A stretch of DNA of 64,000 nt from Stereum hirsutum FP-91666 SS1 (taxonomy: Eukaryota; Basidiomycota; Agaricomycetes; Russulales; Stereaceae), in the NCBI RefSeq assembly GCF_000264905.1, contig NW_006763146.1, positions 1,295,308 to 1,359,307 of the forward strand. Reading direction: 5' to 3'. Positions within the stretch are counted from its first letter, which is position 1, and each line of letters begins with the position of its first letter. Positions 35,620 to 47,977 of the stretch are shown here, one piece after another. The notes under the pieces were generated by a model. It was not told the DNA's origin, made no database searches, and saw nothing but the letters and a program-made list of their open reading frames with translations. Both the position numbers and the translations under genes were made by a program.

Positions 35620-36157
35620 GAGTGTGAAGGGCTATGTGCGGATACAGAGATGATATTAGAGGATGGTGGGGAGGCGCGGAGAGGGGAGGGAGGAGGACGT
35701 CGTCTGTGGCAGGCGAGCAAGCGCTTAGCGCACGCCGGTTTTGGGCGACCTCGAAGTTCAACACCCAAACAAGGAACCAAATAAGCCGACACGTGACCAC
35801 CGTGTCGCGTCGCGCCGCGCGCCATCCCCGGCGTGACCGTTTTAGGCAGTCAACGACGTCTCCTCGCGCGACGCGCTCCTCTTTGTTTGCCCGTGTCGCT
35901 CACCCAAGTCCATAGAAACCGTTTCCCTTTTGTTCCTTTTTTTCTGGGTGGTTTGGTACACACGGAAATGCTGCACGTACATAATTTGTCAGGGGCAGTG
36001 TAATACAGCCCCTAACCTCAATTCAGGGCTATCCAGCCATTAAACCGAAATCAGCTGAAAGTGACCCCGCATCATTGCATGCTTAACGCCAGCCACTTAT
36101 GCACTCATCCTCTCTTCTTCTCCATCCGCCTTTTCACTGCGTAGCCATCCTTCAACC
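35620..36157. promoter_or_regulatory. divergent promoter region, cyclin and ABC transporter
   Basis: 538 bases between two start codons on opposite strands. The centre (about 35930-36100) is AT-richer. No gene or clear TATA box is seen. Confidence 0.45.
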
Positions 36158-39100
36158 ATGGCTGCCCAGTCTAAGCTGATGCCACAACGGCTGCTCCCAC
36201 CGAGTCTCCGAACTCGACCACCAATCCTCGTATTAATTGCATGTGTTCTCATTCTCCGCTCACGCCTCTTGACTGCTCCGAGAGATACCCTGGCAGCCCT
36301 CAGAGCTGTGCGGTCTCGCCATAAACTGTCTAAAGAAGAGCTTGCACAGGCTTTGCAACAGATCTATGTCGAAGGTCGTGATGGCACCAAGGAGCTCTTG
36401 GTTCCGTTTAGGGAGAACATCTCAAAGGTGACTTTCTTTTCTATCATTTAAACAACAGTGGAGACAGCTACTGTATCTGATTATACGAGGAGGTCATTTG
36501 TGCGCGAACCTACCGGGGAAAGTACTTTCTTAGCTTCGTGTGGCGCGAGATGGGTTCGCAGTACTGCATCTCGCAAACCAGTGTCTGGCTTCCGGACTCT
36601 ATTTCTATGCTAACCCAGTTGTCTTAACCCAGATCACCATCCGTCCAACTTCTGAGGAAGTCTTCGCCTCCCACAAACCATTGTTTCCTCCTCTTCCGCC
36701 CTCTGCACAACTCAAACCGAACGTAGACCGCTCCTTCCTTCGCCAACTCCGAGCCATTCTCCATGTGGCCTTCCCTTCATATACCTCCAAAGAGACTGGT
36801 ATCGTATTGCTGCATAGCGTCTTTCTCGTGATGAGGACGGTGTTGAGCGTCTATGTGGCAAAGCTGGACGGAAGGATCGTCAGGGATCTGGTGTGCATTC
36901 ATCCTTTGTAGCTTCAAGATTCATTCCTGAGTATTTTATTTTGACTTTATAGGTCAGTGCGAATGGAAAAGGATTCCTGCGAGGCCTGGGATTGTGGTTC
37001 GCACTTGCGGCACCTAGTATCTACACGAATTCCATGGCAGGTCTTTTCTCGACATTCCTTGCGTCACGTTCTCACTCTCCTCTGAACGGTGTACCACAGA
37101 TTCATCACCTTCAAGCGCAGTTATCTCTCCGTCTTCGGACAAGGCTATCGCGCTACACGCACGATCTCTACCTCTCTTCTGATCCTTACCTCCGCTACTA
37201 CCGCGTCGCAGGGGAAGGGGGTCTCGAGGGTGTAGACCAATATATCACCTCGGACATCGCTAGCTGGACGGACGCACTTTCTGGCCTGTAGTAAGTGTAC
37301 CATATTATCCCCTTCGTCCTCTTGAACAAAACCCTCCTGCTGACATTCACGCTCATCTAGTGGCAATGTCCTGAAACCGCTCCTCGACCTTATTCTCTTC
37401 ACGTCGCAGTTGTCGAGAACCCTGGGCGTGAGGGGCACGGCGGCGCTCTTCGTCAATTATTATGTCACAGCAAAGATATTGAGAGCAGTGACGCCGGCCT
37501 TCGGGCGGTTGGCGGCTGTGGAGGCGAGGCTGGAGGGTGAGTATCGTGCGGGTGTGGGGAGAGTGGGACGCGAGGCGGAGGAGGTCGCGTAAGTGTTCTT
37601 CACCTTTGGATTTTGCACCTTGCGCGGGCAGAATAGTGCTTACCCATGTGGGTAGGTTTTATGATGGAGGATCAAGGGAGAAGGAAATATTGTGGAGGGC
37701 TTATTTGAGGCTGATGAAGCATGTGAACTCCATCTTCAAGGTGGGCGACGTCGACTCTGTTTATTTGGTTCATCCTCTCAACGCATCTTGTTCGTCCGTA
37801 TAGATCCGGATAGCATACGAATGGACGGAGGACTACGTGATCAAGTACCTCTGGTCCGCAGCAGGCTATTGTCTGATCTCGATCCCTGTCCTCCTTACGC
37901 GGAAACGCCGTAATGTGGGCGTACAGACGGCAAAGCCTGGCACACCAGAAGAGACGGACGACGCGGTGGCCAATAGGACCGAAAGTACATACGATCACAA
38001 TCCCGACTCTTTTTTTCTTGAATGAGACTGACGAGGACTGATGCAATAGACTATATATCCTCCCGCCGGTTGTTGCTCTCCCTCGCGGACGCTGGAGGAC
38101 GACTTATGTACGCCTACAAGGACGTCCTCGAGCTCGCGGGTCTCACAACGCGATTATACACTCTTCTTTCAACTTTGCATCATCTCCCGCCATTGCCTAC
38201 GTCGCATCCTAGTGCCATGGCCGCTGAGCCTACTATCACGCTCTCTCACGTCGATGTCACCGTCCCCGCCCCTTCCTCGACAAATTTGGACCCAACGAAT
38301 CCCGACGCGGATATCCTGGACCGGGAGAACACACCAGAGATGCCGCCGCTCGTGAAGGATTTGAATTGGTCACTTGGGCCGGGTGATCATTTGATGATTA
38401 CGGGGTCGAATGGAGTAGGGAAGACGGCGGTGGCGAGGGTGTTGGCGGGGTTGTGGGCTCCTGGAGGTGGGAGTGGGAGGGGGGAGGTCAAGAGACCCGG
38501 AAGGGGCGAGGTGTTCGTGGTGCCGCAGAGGGCGTATATGGTTGCTGGAAGTTTATTGGATCAGTGAGTGTCCCTCTGCCGTCTGTTTTGTCTCCTGTTG
38601 TGCGAGCGTGACGTGCTGATCAGTGATGGTCTGATTTTGTTTGGTGGCGATGTAGGATTATATACCCGCATACATACCCACAGTATGTGCAGAGCGGACG
38701 GACGGAGGGGGAGTTGAAGGAGATTCTGGCTGCGGTGCATTTGGAATATTTGCCACAGCGGGAAGGAGGGTGGTTCACGAGGAAGGAGTGGAGGGATGTG
38801 TTGAGTGGGGGCGAGAAACAGAGAGTGGGTCTTTCTTTCCACCGTTTCCTCATATGAGAATGGAGAATTAGAGCTAATCGAGCCGCTCTGGACAGATGGC
38901 GCTGGCACGGGTGTTCTATCATAAACCGAAATTCGCAATCCTGGATGGTGAGTCTCCTATGGTTTTATGAACGACGGATGACTGTGATTTGCTGATACAT
39001 CGTTGTTGTAGAATGTACGAGTGCGGTGTCCAGCGATGTGGAGGGGAGGATGTACGAGCACGCAAAGTCCATCGGCATCACCCTCATCACCATTTCTCTT

Positions 39101-39383
39101 CGGTCGGTTCTTGCCCCCCTCTCTCCTCACTTTCAGTCCTTCTTCTGACAAATACTCGTGTTCCTACAGTCCATCGCTCGCGAAATACCACACCCAACTT
39201 CTCACCCTCTCGGGCGACGGCACTGGAAGCTGGACGCTCACCCGCGTCGGCACGGCGGAGGTGAAGATGGGTATTGATAGGGAGATTGGGTTGTTGAGGG
39301 AGAGGCTGAAGGAGGTGGAGCAGTGGGAGAAGAGGGTCAAGGAACTGGAGGTGATGTTGGGGCCGGAGGGTGCGGAGACGTAG
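36158..39383 (+). CDS. peroxisomal ABCD-family fatty acyl-CoA half-transporter
   Basis: Half-size ABC transporter of subfamily D (ALDP/PXA type), which imports long-chain acyl-CoA into peroxisomes as a dimer. The ATG at 36158 starts MAAQSKLMPQRLLPPSLRTR, then a hydrophobic segment. The membrane domain contains FPSYTSKETGIVLLHSVFLV, LDGRIVRDLVSANGKGFLRG, RYTHDLYLSSDPYLRYYRV and the EAA-like stretch KIRIAYEWTEDYVIKYLWSA. The nucleotide-binding domain has Walker A GSNGVGKT, signature LSGGEKQR, Walker B FAILDECTSAVS and the switch region ITISLRPSLAKYH. A C-terminal coiled coil (about 40 residues) ends LGPEGAET with stop at 39381-39383. The segment 36428-36630 must be intronic, possibly two introns. 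It is likely the PXA2-type partner; the gene for the other half is not in the window. Confidence 0.94.
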
Positions 39384-39727
39384 TAGTGGCTGAGAGTTGT
39401 TTTGCTCTGTGGTTTAAGTCCTGCTCGGCACTGTAATAGACCTTGTTGTATAAGTATCGACCATTGTAAACGTTAATAATTTCAGTTATGCGATGGACCC
39501 TCAAGGGTGTGCTCGACTCGGAAGAGGATCTGCGCGAAACTGGCTGTGATCGTCAAAGGGCATGAAGCCCTGGCTGAAGCATTTGTCAATTTTATAAACG
39601 TGTGAGGTTCGTGACAGCTCGTAACAATGCAAGAAAAAGATAGATATAAACAAGATATAGCAAGCATGACATAGCGTAAAATGTCCAAATATCTCATGAA
39701 GATCACTCAAATCGTCCAAATCGGCAC
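39384..39727. other. convergent 3' intergenic region
   Basis: 344 bases between stop codons of the ABCD transporter and the MATE transporter. AT-rich; no gene seen. Confidence 0.5.
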
Positions 39728-42265
39728 TCAATGCGCCACAGCCACGATGGTTGGATTGCGCTCCGCATCCTCTGGCCCACGATGTTTGTCCTCCGCCAGC
39801 CTATCCATGACTTTCTGAACCTCCCTCTCCCAGTCCGTGACGAGACACAGCCACACGCCGAAGAAGGCGCAGTAGACGAGTGAGACCGTGAGGCCTATCC
39901 AGAGGCCTTGAAGCTCCATGTCGCGTTTGAATGTGAGCCAGATTCCAAAGGGGATGCCGATGACGTAGTAGGCACTATGACACCAGCAAATTGGGGGTCA
40001 ACGAAAGGTGGCTGTGTGATCTTGGGAAAGTATACATACCTGAGATTCAATAAGGCGCCAGTGAACTGAACAGATACTTGTCAGACGGACGAACGGTCAT
40101 TAGCTTGAACAGACTGCATACCTGTTTCCCTCTGGCCCTCAAGATTCCGGCAGTCACCGCGCTGAGACCATCAAAGACTTGGAACAGAGCCACAAGAGGC
40201 AGGATAGACGCCACCAACGTGATGACCTCTACGAGTTACATTAAGTATGAGTTTTAGGTGTCATCTGAACGGGAAACGAACCAGGATCATCATTGAAAAG
40301 ATAGCCCCAGCTATGGCGGAAGACGAGGAATAGTGTGCTGTTTGACGGGACGATGAGTACTCGCAACGCTAGGAAGAGTCGACAGAACGGACCTGAATAT
40401 TCCCGCAAGAATAAGTGCCAACAGTAGAGAAACTCTAGTTGCTACAGCAGCTCGGCCGGCATTTCGCTCGCCGAGAAGGTTTCCAATGCTAGAATATAAT
40501 GGAAATCAACATCATATTGTGTAAACGCACGCAGAGAGGAGGCGAGAACATACCGAACAGAAGTCGCAACACTCAAAGAGAAAGGCGCTTGGAAGGACGT
40601 GGACGCAGAGACTAAAAGGACAGACTGCGTTGCAAGCGATACTGGACCAAGCCTGACGACAGAATGAGAGTTAAGTGTCCCGACGCAGAGCTTTAATGCA
40701 ATAAGACTTACAGACTAGCGGCCACTAGAAAATCCGTATGTCAGCACCGCTACTCCATGATGATGGCCAATTCGTAAGGACTTACATCCGATTAGCTCCC
40801 AGGACCACCACTCGGAAGCAGTTTGGCCTATGAATAGATGAATATTTGTTTGCGGTGCACGATTAATTGATGGGGAGGTATATACTTACCAACACCGGCG
40901 AGACCCAGTTGAACGAGCACCCCCAAGTTGGTGAAACACCTCCTATTCAAAGGATGCCATGCCGTCGTTGGGATATAGAAGACGCCGTAGATAATCGAGG
41001 CCAGAGAAACAAGGTTGAATGAGATAGCAGTAGCGATAGGAGCGCCGATGAAGCCCAAACGAATGGGTTTGGGTCCCCACACTGTCAAGGATAAGAGGGA
41101 TCAGCAAAAATATACATCGAGATAAGGACATAGCAGTACCAAGCAGCCAATTGAGGACAGCATTGATGGGCGCCACAGCAGATATCACCCGAGTCGGCGC
41201 GGCGAATAAACCTGCAGACACAACCTGTCAGGAATCGCGCAATCATAAAGAAAGTCATGAGTTCGTCGTACCTTGGGACTGGAAATAACGACTGGACAGA
41301 TAGGTCAGAAGAGTGAAGTCTTTGACGAAGCAGCTCGTACGCACCGGGATATGGAATTGAAAGTATACGCAGGCAAACCGATCGAGACCCACTTGAGATA
41401 CACAGATGCCAGGTGGGCCACCTCGGCCTCCTGTCCAAGCAACAGCAATATCGACTCCGAGTTGAACCATACGACATAGATAGGCACAAGAGTTACGGCC
41501 ATGACAACAGCCATTCGCTGAGACCATAGGCTGGTAGATATACAGTATAAGAGATTCAACTCCAATTTTAGAGAAAGACGATAGACGTACCCTACGAGTT
41601 CAGGATGCGAAGACGTCCAAGCACTAGGAAGCATAGTGTCCAAGGTGCTGGCGAAGCCCTGGATGATACTAAAGCCCGAGACACTGGCAGTCATACTCCC
41701 GAGGGTGGCTGCCGCCAGTGCAGTTGTAGACAGATGTCCTATGGACACAACGGAGGCTATGACGAGAGAGTACTCAAGTAAATGAGTCCTGCGTGGCATA
41801 GCGTATTGAGAAAATATATACCGAAAGAGAGACAATGTCGACATACCCGTAGACCGGAAACGAGTATTTTAACAAGATACGAAGCTCTTCCCAGAAGACA
41901 TGAAGCTTGCTTCCTGTATCTGAGCCGGTAACTTCTTCGTCTTCCTCTTCCTGGATGCGAGGGATGAGGAGAGGGGTATATTCTGTCGGTGCAGTCGACT
42001 TTGTGCCATCTTCGTCCGGTATGGCAGGTGCAGGAGGATTGGGTGGCTTGATATACATTGACGGAAAACTCGTCCTCCGCTGTGCGACGTGTGAGTTGAT
42101 AGGAACTCCAAGATGGTCATTGTCTTCTATGTCCTCCTCGCCGTTTACTGCTCCTGTGTTCTCCTCCTCCTCTGCGGGAGCCCGTGAAGCAGCATAGCGA
42201 GAGAGGATCGCATAGTCTGAGGGCAGCGATGAAGGCGTCGAGTAATGAACGTATGTCGACGACAT
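39728..42265 (-). CDS. MATE-family multidrug/toxin exporter
   Basis: Multi antimicrobial extrusion family transporter (cation/drug antiporter) with about twelve membrane segments. The ATG at 42265 starts MSSTYVHYSTPSSLPSDYAI. A hydrophilic N-terminal arm of about 120 residues precedes the first helix (LHVFWEELRILLKYSFPVYG). Family stretches include IGHLSTTALAAATLGSMTAS, GFASTLDTMLPSAW, LLLGQEAEVAHLASVYLKW, LNWLLVWGPK, GFIGAPIATAISFN, SVATSVRIGNLLGERNAGRA and LNLSAYYVIGIPFGIWLTF. The end is ERNPTIVAVAH, stop at 39728-39730. The gene is heavily split by at least ten introns, and exons of only about 20 residues are common. Fungal homologues of this layout are vacuolar or plasma-membrane proteins; location is not shown here. 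Confidence 0.92.
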
Positions 42266-42564
42266 GGAGGCGAGAAGGAAGAGTAAGAGAGGGTACGGAA
42301 TGGCGAAAAGAGGAGGACCATGTCAGACAAACGTCAAAGCTCCGGAGCGGCGGCGAACGCGGCCAACTTTGGCGCGCATTTCACAAATTTCCAGAATGCT
42401 CCCAGTCACGTGGCCGTTACGTTCATTTTCACTCGCGCACTTTCTCCGCAGAGACCCTCGGGCCTCGGCCAGCTTCCACTTATCGTCTGTCGACATTTCA
42501 GACAGGATAGAGCAAAAGCATCTAATTCGTCTACATACAAGCACACGCACATCGGACACACTCT
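42266..42564. promoter_or_regulatory. intergenic region upstream of MATE gene
   Basis: 299 bases between two leftward genes; contains the MATE promoter and the 3' end of the acyl-CoA synthetase gene. Nothing distinctive seen. Confidence 0.4.
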
Positions 42565-45364
42565 TCAAGGAACCATCCCCACACCGTTTTTCGCCATGGC
42601 CTTGCTCCAATCTCTTAGAATATGTTTCTGAACCTTCCCACTCGCGGTCTTCGGTAGTTCGCCCGGTGTACCGTCTTCGCCCACAAACCACACCCATGCC
42701 GGAGAATTCTGAGACGCAAAGAGTTAATACCGTGGCCAGTGATGGAGACTATAAAGCCTTTTGACGACAGCTAAGAATACTTAAGCTTGACGGCTCACCT
42801 GAGGGTTCATTCCGTCCCACACCACCCTCTTGGCCTCCCCTTTCGTCATCTTTGCACCGTCTCTTAGAACAATCCATGCTCCGACAGCTTCGCCCAATGT
42901 CGCGTGAGGAACTGAAACCACGGCAGCTTCTACGATGGATGGATGACTGGTGAGTACGTTCTCGATCTGCACAGGGAATAGATTCTCTCCCCCGCGTATA
43001 ATAATGTCCTAGGAGAGCAATCATGGATGAGGTTCACAAGGCACTCATAGGATTCAAACGAGATTAACCTTTATCCTTCCAACAACTATGGAGTCGAAAA
43101 TAACTTCAGCGGAGGAGACATAGTCACAGTTCGAATTCCTACGCACTGCTGAGATACCCCTCTTCGTCCATAATGGCTTCATCACCAGTATGCATGTAGA
43201 CCTGGTCGTCTTCCGGATCCCTCTTCATGACACTATTTGTCTGCGCTTCGTCACCCCAGTATCTACATGTAAAGGCTTTCAGGTATATCCGCACAGAGGC
43301 CAGTTAGTGAAGTAGCTCACCCTTTTTGCACGAGATAACCCGCTACAAGCAATTCGCCAGGCGTCCCGACAGGAACAACCTGGCCTTCCATGTCGACAAC
43401 CTTCGCCTTTACGTGTGGGCGCACTTGGCCTACTGTCTCTACGCGCTTTATGACAGGATCCTTCACCGTTGTTTGGAATGAGACCGGGCTGGGAGGCGCA
43501 AATATGAAGTTAATTATGTTCTCGTGAAACGACTAGTCATGGTGAGATTAACCTCGTCTCCGCTGGAAGAAGGTATAACCAAGATAAGTGTTAGTACAGA
43601 TAAAATTCTAATAAACACTCAACTCATGCCATATGCAATTGTCAGATCCCTCAGGTTCATCTTGCTCATGAGTTGATTCATGAGTTCGATAGGTATCGGA
43701 GAACCCGCAGCTATACCCGTTCTGCATTGCGTGTCAGCACTTGTTCATCGGAAACGGTATTCCAGGGAATCGAAAACACCTCAGGCCACTGAAATCCATA
43801 GTGCGTCCCTCCTGCCTGCGCTTCTCGATTTCCTTCAGCACGCCGATGAAATGTGTTGGTACTCCATGTAATGCCGTACATCGGAGATTGGACACTGCGT
43901 CAACTATCGACGGTGGATGAAATATTTCCGAAGGGTAGACTATGCAGGCACCGTGGGCCCAGGCAGCGAGATTCCCCAATATGAGGCGTGTGGGACGGGT
44001 AGAAGTGCAGTTTGGACAGGTTAATCATCGGTTGCACCAGATATATTTGCGCACAGATGAGACTTATCAAAGCAATGGAATAAAGGCGGAACGTTACCTA
44101 ACGAGAGTGAGTAAACAAATGGAGTCAGTTTGGTAGTTCCAGTTATAGTGTACCAAAAGGATCAGGGCTTACAGACAACATCTCTGTCGGTGAGATCCAT
44201 GGCGCTGCCGATGGATATGCCATTGTTTATCAAGTTATAGTGGGTAAGCTATGATCGGGCAACAATCGTAAACATCGACATAGAATACGAATCGTGAGGT
44301 GAAACTTGTACTCACTGAAACGGCCTTGGGCATCCCCGTCGTTCCGCTGTGATATTCGCCTGAGTCGAGAATCATCAAGAAGGACACGCAAGCTACCTTG
44401 TGTACTGCATATTCATGATGTCGTCCTTCTGTAATGTTGATTCCACTTCCTTTACTGTCTTCTCTTCCTTTCCCTTCTCCCGCCACACTAGAATTTCTCG
44501 GAAATCTGCCGCGCAGCGCACGTCGCTCATAATATCTTGAAATGCTTTGTAGTCTCCGGTATTATCGACTAGAACGATGTGCTTCAAATCCGGAAGCTGT
44601 TCTTCTTGGATATTTCCAGGTTCCCGAGTCCGAAGGGATGGCATGACTTCTGTCAGGAGCTTAAGATAGGAAGATGTACGTATCTGTGGGACAAGAAAAA
44701 GATGGCTCACGCCGACGAGGCGCAGAGTGTTGATCTATAAAGAACGAATTATATTTTCAACGGGAGAGACGCCGCAAACCTCGAAGAAGGCGTAAAAAAA
44801 GCGGGCAACTTACCAATTCGTGTACACGATACGCCGGGTTGATGGTGACCAATATTGCACCAATTTTGGCACAAGCCCACTGCAGCATAGCGTACGCACT
44901 GACCGTAGGGCGACCAATAAATCAGCCCCTCTGGCTCAGCCGCGTTTGATGAAGTCATGAGAGCTGACACACCTGTTGTTCCCCATTACTACGGCAACTC
45001 TATCCCCCTTCTTCACCCCTAGGCCGACAAGTCCTCTCGCCAAGGCAGCCACATTGTTGTCGAACTCCTCGAAATCCCAGGCCAGATACCCATGGCTGTC
45101 ATCAGCTAATCCCAGGTTTCGTGAAACAGGGCCACCGTGGGGCCTGGGGCGTTCACGAGGGCATTGGAGGGCAGGACGGTCCGCACGTTTCTCTAGAATT
45201 TCTTCGGCGAAGTATCGAGGAAGAGTACGGGTGTCGAGGGGAGGTTCTGAGGGACCTTGCACAGCGGACAGACCATTGGTGGGACGCGTAGAGAGCTGTC
45301 TGAGAATACGCTGTCCGGCTGAAAGGCGACGAGCAGGGCCAGTCCTCAACTTTGCTAGTTGCAT
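42565..45364 (-). CDS. mitochondrial acyl-CoA synthetase, ACSF2-like
   Basis: AMP-forming acyl-CoA ligase of the ANL superfamily, activating medium-chain fatty acids. I chose the ATG at 45364; it gives MQLAKLRTGPARRLSAGQRI and then LRQLSTRPTNG, a mitochondrial presequence. Motifs in order: YLAWDFEEFDNNVAALARGL, VKKGDRVAVVMGNN, NPAYRVHELINTL, the P-loop YTSGTTGMPKAVSLTHYN, LFHCFGLVLGNLAAWAHGA, LRTGIAAGSPIPIELM, AYGMTETSPV, MHTGDEAIMDEEGYLSIVGR, IKDIIIRGGENLFPVQIE and the catalytic Lys in LPKTASGKVQKHILR. The end is AKNGVGMVP with stop at 42565-42567. About fifteen introns. The order and spacing match human ACSF2. Together with the ABCD transporter nearby, two fatty-acid genes lie within 10 kb, though on opposite strands. 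Confidence 0.94.
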
Positions 45365-45914
45365 GGTAGTTGATGGTTGCAGTTTCAAAGGAGCTGACAG
45401 CGCTAGCGTCGTTCGCAACCCCAGACAGTGTAATTAGCCGTTCGCAAGATCACTTATAAGGAGCACGGGACGTCATGAGAGCAATAGAAGGGCGTGGACA
45501 TGTCAGGCGGTAGTGGGAATGGCGGTGTGGGCATTACGATTCAGAAACTTGAGCCTTGTCCAAATCCGACGCACGGAATCATCAGGTCGTAGTAAGAGAA
45601 AGCAAAAGGAGACAAGATTTCAACGTTCTTCACGTTCGGGCACGTAATACATGGTCCAATGGAAGGGTATGGAAGAAGGAGAGTCGCTCACGCGCGGCCG
45701 CCCGCCCTGGCAGGCGGCGCCACGTTGACCGGAGACAGCATACAATAGTCATTTGCTCACGGTTTCTCACAACGTACATTCATGTATACAACATCTAGCG
45801 AACAAGTTGGGTAACCACAGACCATTCGCCGTATCAGATTTGCCCAATCATGAATCCTATCATAACGTCATTCCCTCCACCGTACCCCCCCGCATCGCTC
45901 GTCGTTGAACTAAT
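45365..45914. promoter_or_regulatory. intergenic region upstream of acyl-CoA synthetase
   Basis: 550 bases between two leftward genes, with the synthetase promoter and the 3' end of the snurportin gene. A GC-rich short stretch with NotI-like GCGGCCGC occurs near 45700. No gene is seen. Confidence 0.4.
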
Positions 45915-47641
45915 CTAATTGTCCCGGACGCGTTGAGTTAGTTCTATTGGTGCAAGTGAAGAGCGCAATGAAACCGACTTCTCAAATAAATCCAGCGGTC
46001 GTTCTCGTAGACTTTCCGTGCCGAAATTCTCAACCTGCATCGCACCCTCGCCAGCACTGGCTTGACCATGGGTCTTTCCGCCGACCCAATGTCGCTGAGC
46101 GTTCCCGTTCTCGTCTTCGTAACCCTCGATCGGTACCCAGCAGCTGAGAGGACTCGTCCCGCTTTCGTATAAGCCTTGAGCAACATAGAGCAGCAAGCCG
46201 TCAGACACGATAGTGGTGTTGCGAGAGACCACCGTCCCTGTGGACATGTTGGTGTCGACGTCCATGCCGTCATTAAGCTCCTGTACTGGAGAAGGAATAG
46301 TTATGGGAATGGAAACGGCTTGACGGGCGGCTGGGATGATGTTCGTAGCAAGCGTTTGATAGGTCGTGCTGGAGTAGTAGGGTATCGGACGAAAGTTTAT
46401 AGGATAGGGAAATTGATATCCAGGGATTTGTGATTGTGATGTTGGTAATGGAGCGTTGGATGAGGCCAAGGGAGAGGCTGGGGGTGGAGCGATGGCAGTA
46501 GGCGGTTGTGGCGGTGGAAGTTCAGAAAGCCGAGTGTCTCGCCACCAGAAACTATCACAGCTAGTGAGACTCACAGTCGATCAGGATGAGGAACTGAAAA
46601 AGTTGGCCGACCGGAATGAGGTCTCGCAGTCCGCAACATCTTGTCCTTTCCATTGAAGAACGTCCAGTACATGAACTATCCCATTGTCTTTCCAGTTTGC
46701 GTCCAGGATGCAGTCGAGGATAGTGTCGGAAGGGAGCAGCGATGGGAACCGTGGCATGAGAGGACGTCCTAACACACGAGAACGCAGAGTTGTATTCGGT
46801 ACTGTGGCACCGATGTAATGGGATCCTTGAGATACACGTATGATGCAGAGGCAATAATACAGCACTCACCAAGTCCAACAGTCCCGCTTCCCTGATGCGC
46901 GACTGCAAGACAGCGTTTACCCTTCGGCACAGGCGCTACGGCCACCCAACCCTCCTCCAAATCCTCTGGCAAGCCATCGACACTTTCGTCCGCTGAAAGA
47001 ATCCCCGACACCATGCTACCACCCGTGTGACTTCCTACATCGCGCATCTCCAACAGTTCTGCATACATGCACTTGTCCGCCCACGGACTGATCTTCCGCG
47101 CCTTGCCCTTCCCAGCCTTTTGACGTGATCTGGTCTTGCCATGTCGCTTCTTGCCCTTCTCCTGCGCCGAGAATGAGGTCGGGAGAGCTTGATCCGTGGA
47201 TGTGGGTGCGGCAGCTTGGTCTTGAAGAAGTGGTGCGAGGTGGCCCACACCTTCTCTGAGTATCGTGTCCTCTGTGATCTGCGGGTGTTCGTCTTCTTCG
47301 TCGGAGTCACCGAGAGATAAACCAGCGAAGAGGTCTACATGTCGTTCGGATTCTACACGTTTCGCTCGTCTCTGTGATAAGACGGCAAGAAGGAGATATT
47401 GTGTCGGGGTGCGCCACGAGTTCAGTAGGTTGTAATTAAAGATCATGAAACAATAAACGCACGCGTTTCTGGTCTTCGAGGGCCTACCAAACGATGCCCA
47501 TGATGGAAGATGTCAGTACGGGAGAAAGATATGGAGGCTAGGCTGAACGCGACGCACCTTGTTCCGTCGCACTTGTTGGGACAGGCTTTTGTCCTTTGGA
47601 GGTTGTTTGAATGATGCCTTACGATCGGTAAGGGTAGACAT
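45915..47641 (-). CDS. SNUPN: snurportin-1 homologue
   Basis: Nuclear import adaptor that binds the trimethylguanosine cap of U snRNAs and hands snRNPs to importin-beta. The ATG at 47641 starts MSTLTDRKASFKQPPKDKSL; three exons join in frame to give VRRNKALEDQKRRRAKRVES then ERHVDLFAGLSLGD, an importin-beta-binding-like basic helix. A Lys/Arg-rich linker follows. The cap-binding domain reads EEGWVAVAPVPKGKRCLAVA, then the LGRPLMPRFPSLLPSDTILD and DCILDANWKDNGIVHVLDVL block, then QWKGQDVADCETSFRFWWRD. These match the order ISWPW... / DCI..N... / VLDV..W+G....DC.T.FRFYW of the human protein. A Pro/Ser-rich insertion of about 60 residues follows FWWRD. The end is ELTQRVRDN, stop at 45915-45917. 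About five introns. Confidence 0.88.
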
Positions 47642-47977
47642 GTATCGTAGAGATTTACTGTTGTCGAAAACTCAGTCAGATCCGAGCAGCACAAAAGTCG
47701 GATTGATGAGTGGGACAGAAGAGCAAGTCGAGGTCAGGTCCAGGTTCATCCGTGATAGCCTCGAGGCAAACTGTGGCGTGCAAGCCAGTTGGATGCGACC
47801 CCAAACAAGTAGACCGTTTGTTGTAATAAATATATACATGGTCACACATTCACCGCACAAGTTCTTTTGTGTGCATATGCGAATGAGCAGACACAAGAAA
47901 GAACATGCGTGGTAGATTGGGGTGACGAGCACGCTTGCTACTACACGCTGAGCAAATAATCAAGCAACTACAGTAGG
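47642..47977. promoter_or_regulatory. intergenic region upstream of snurportin
   Basis: 336 bases between two leftward genes; AT-rich in its middle (about 47820-47900). It should hold the snurportin promoter and the mL16 3' end. Confidence 0.4.
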
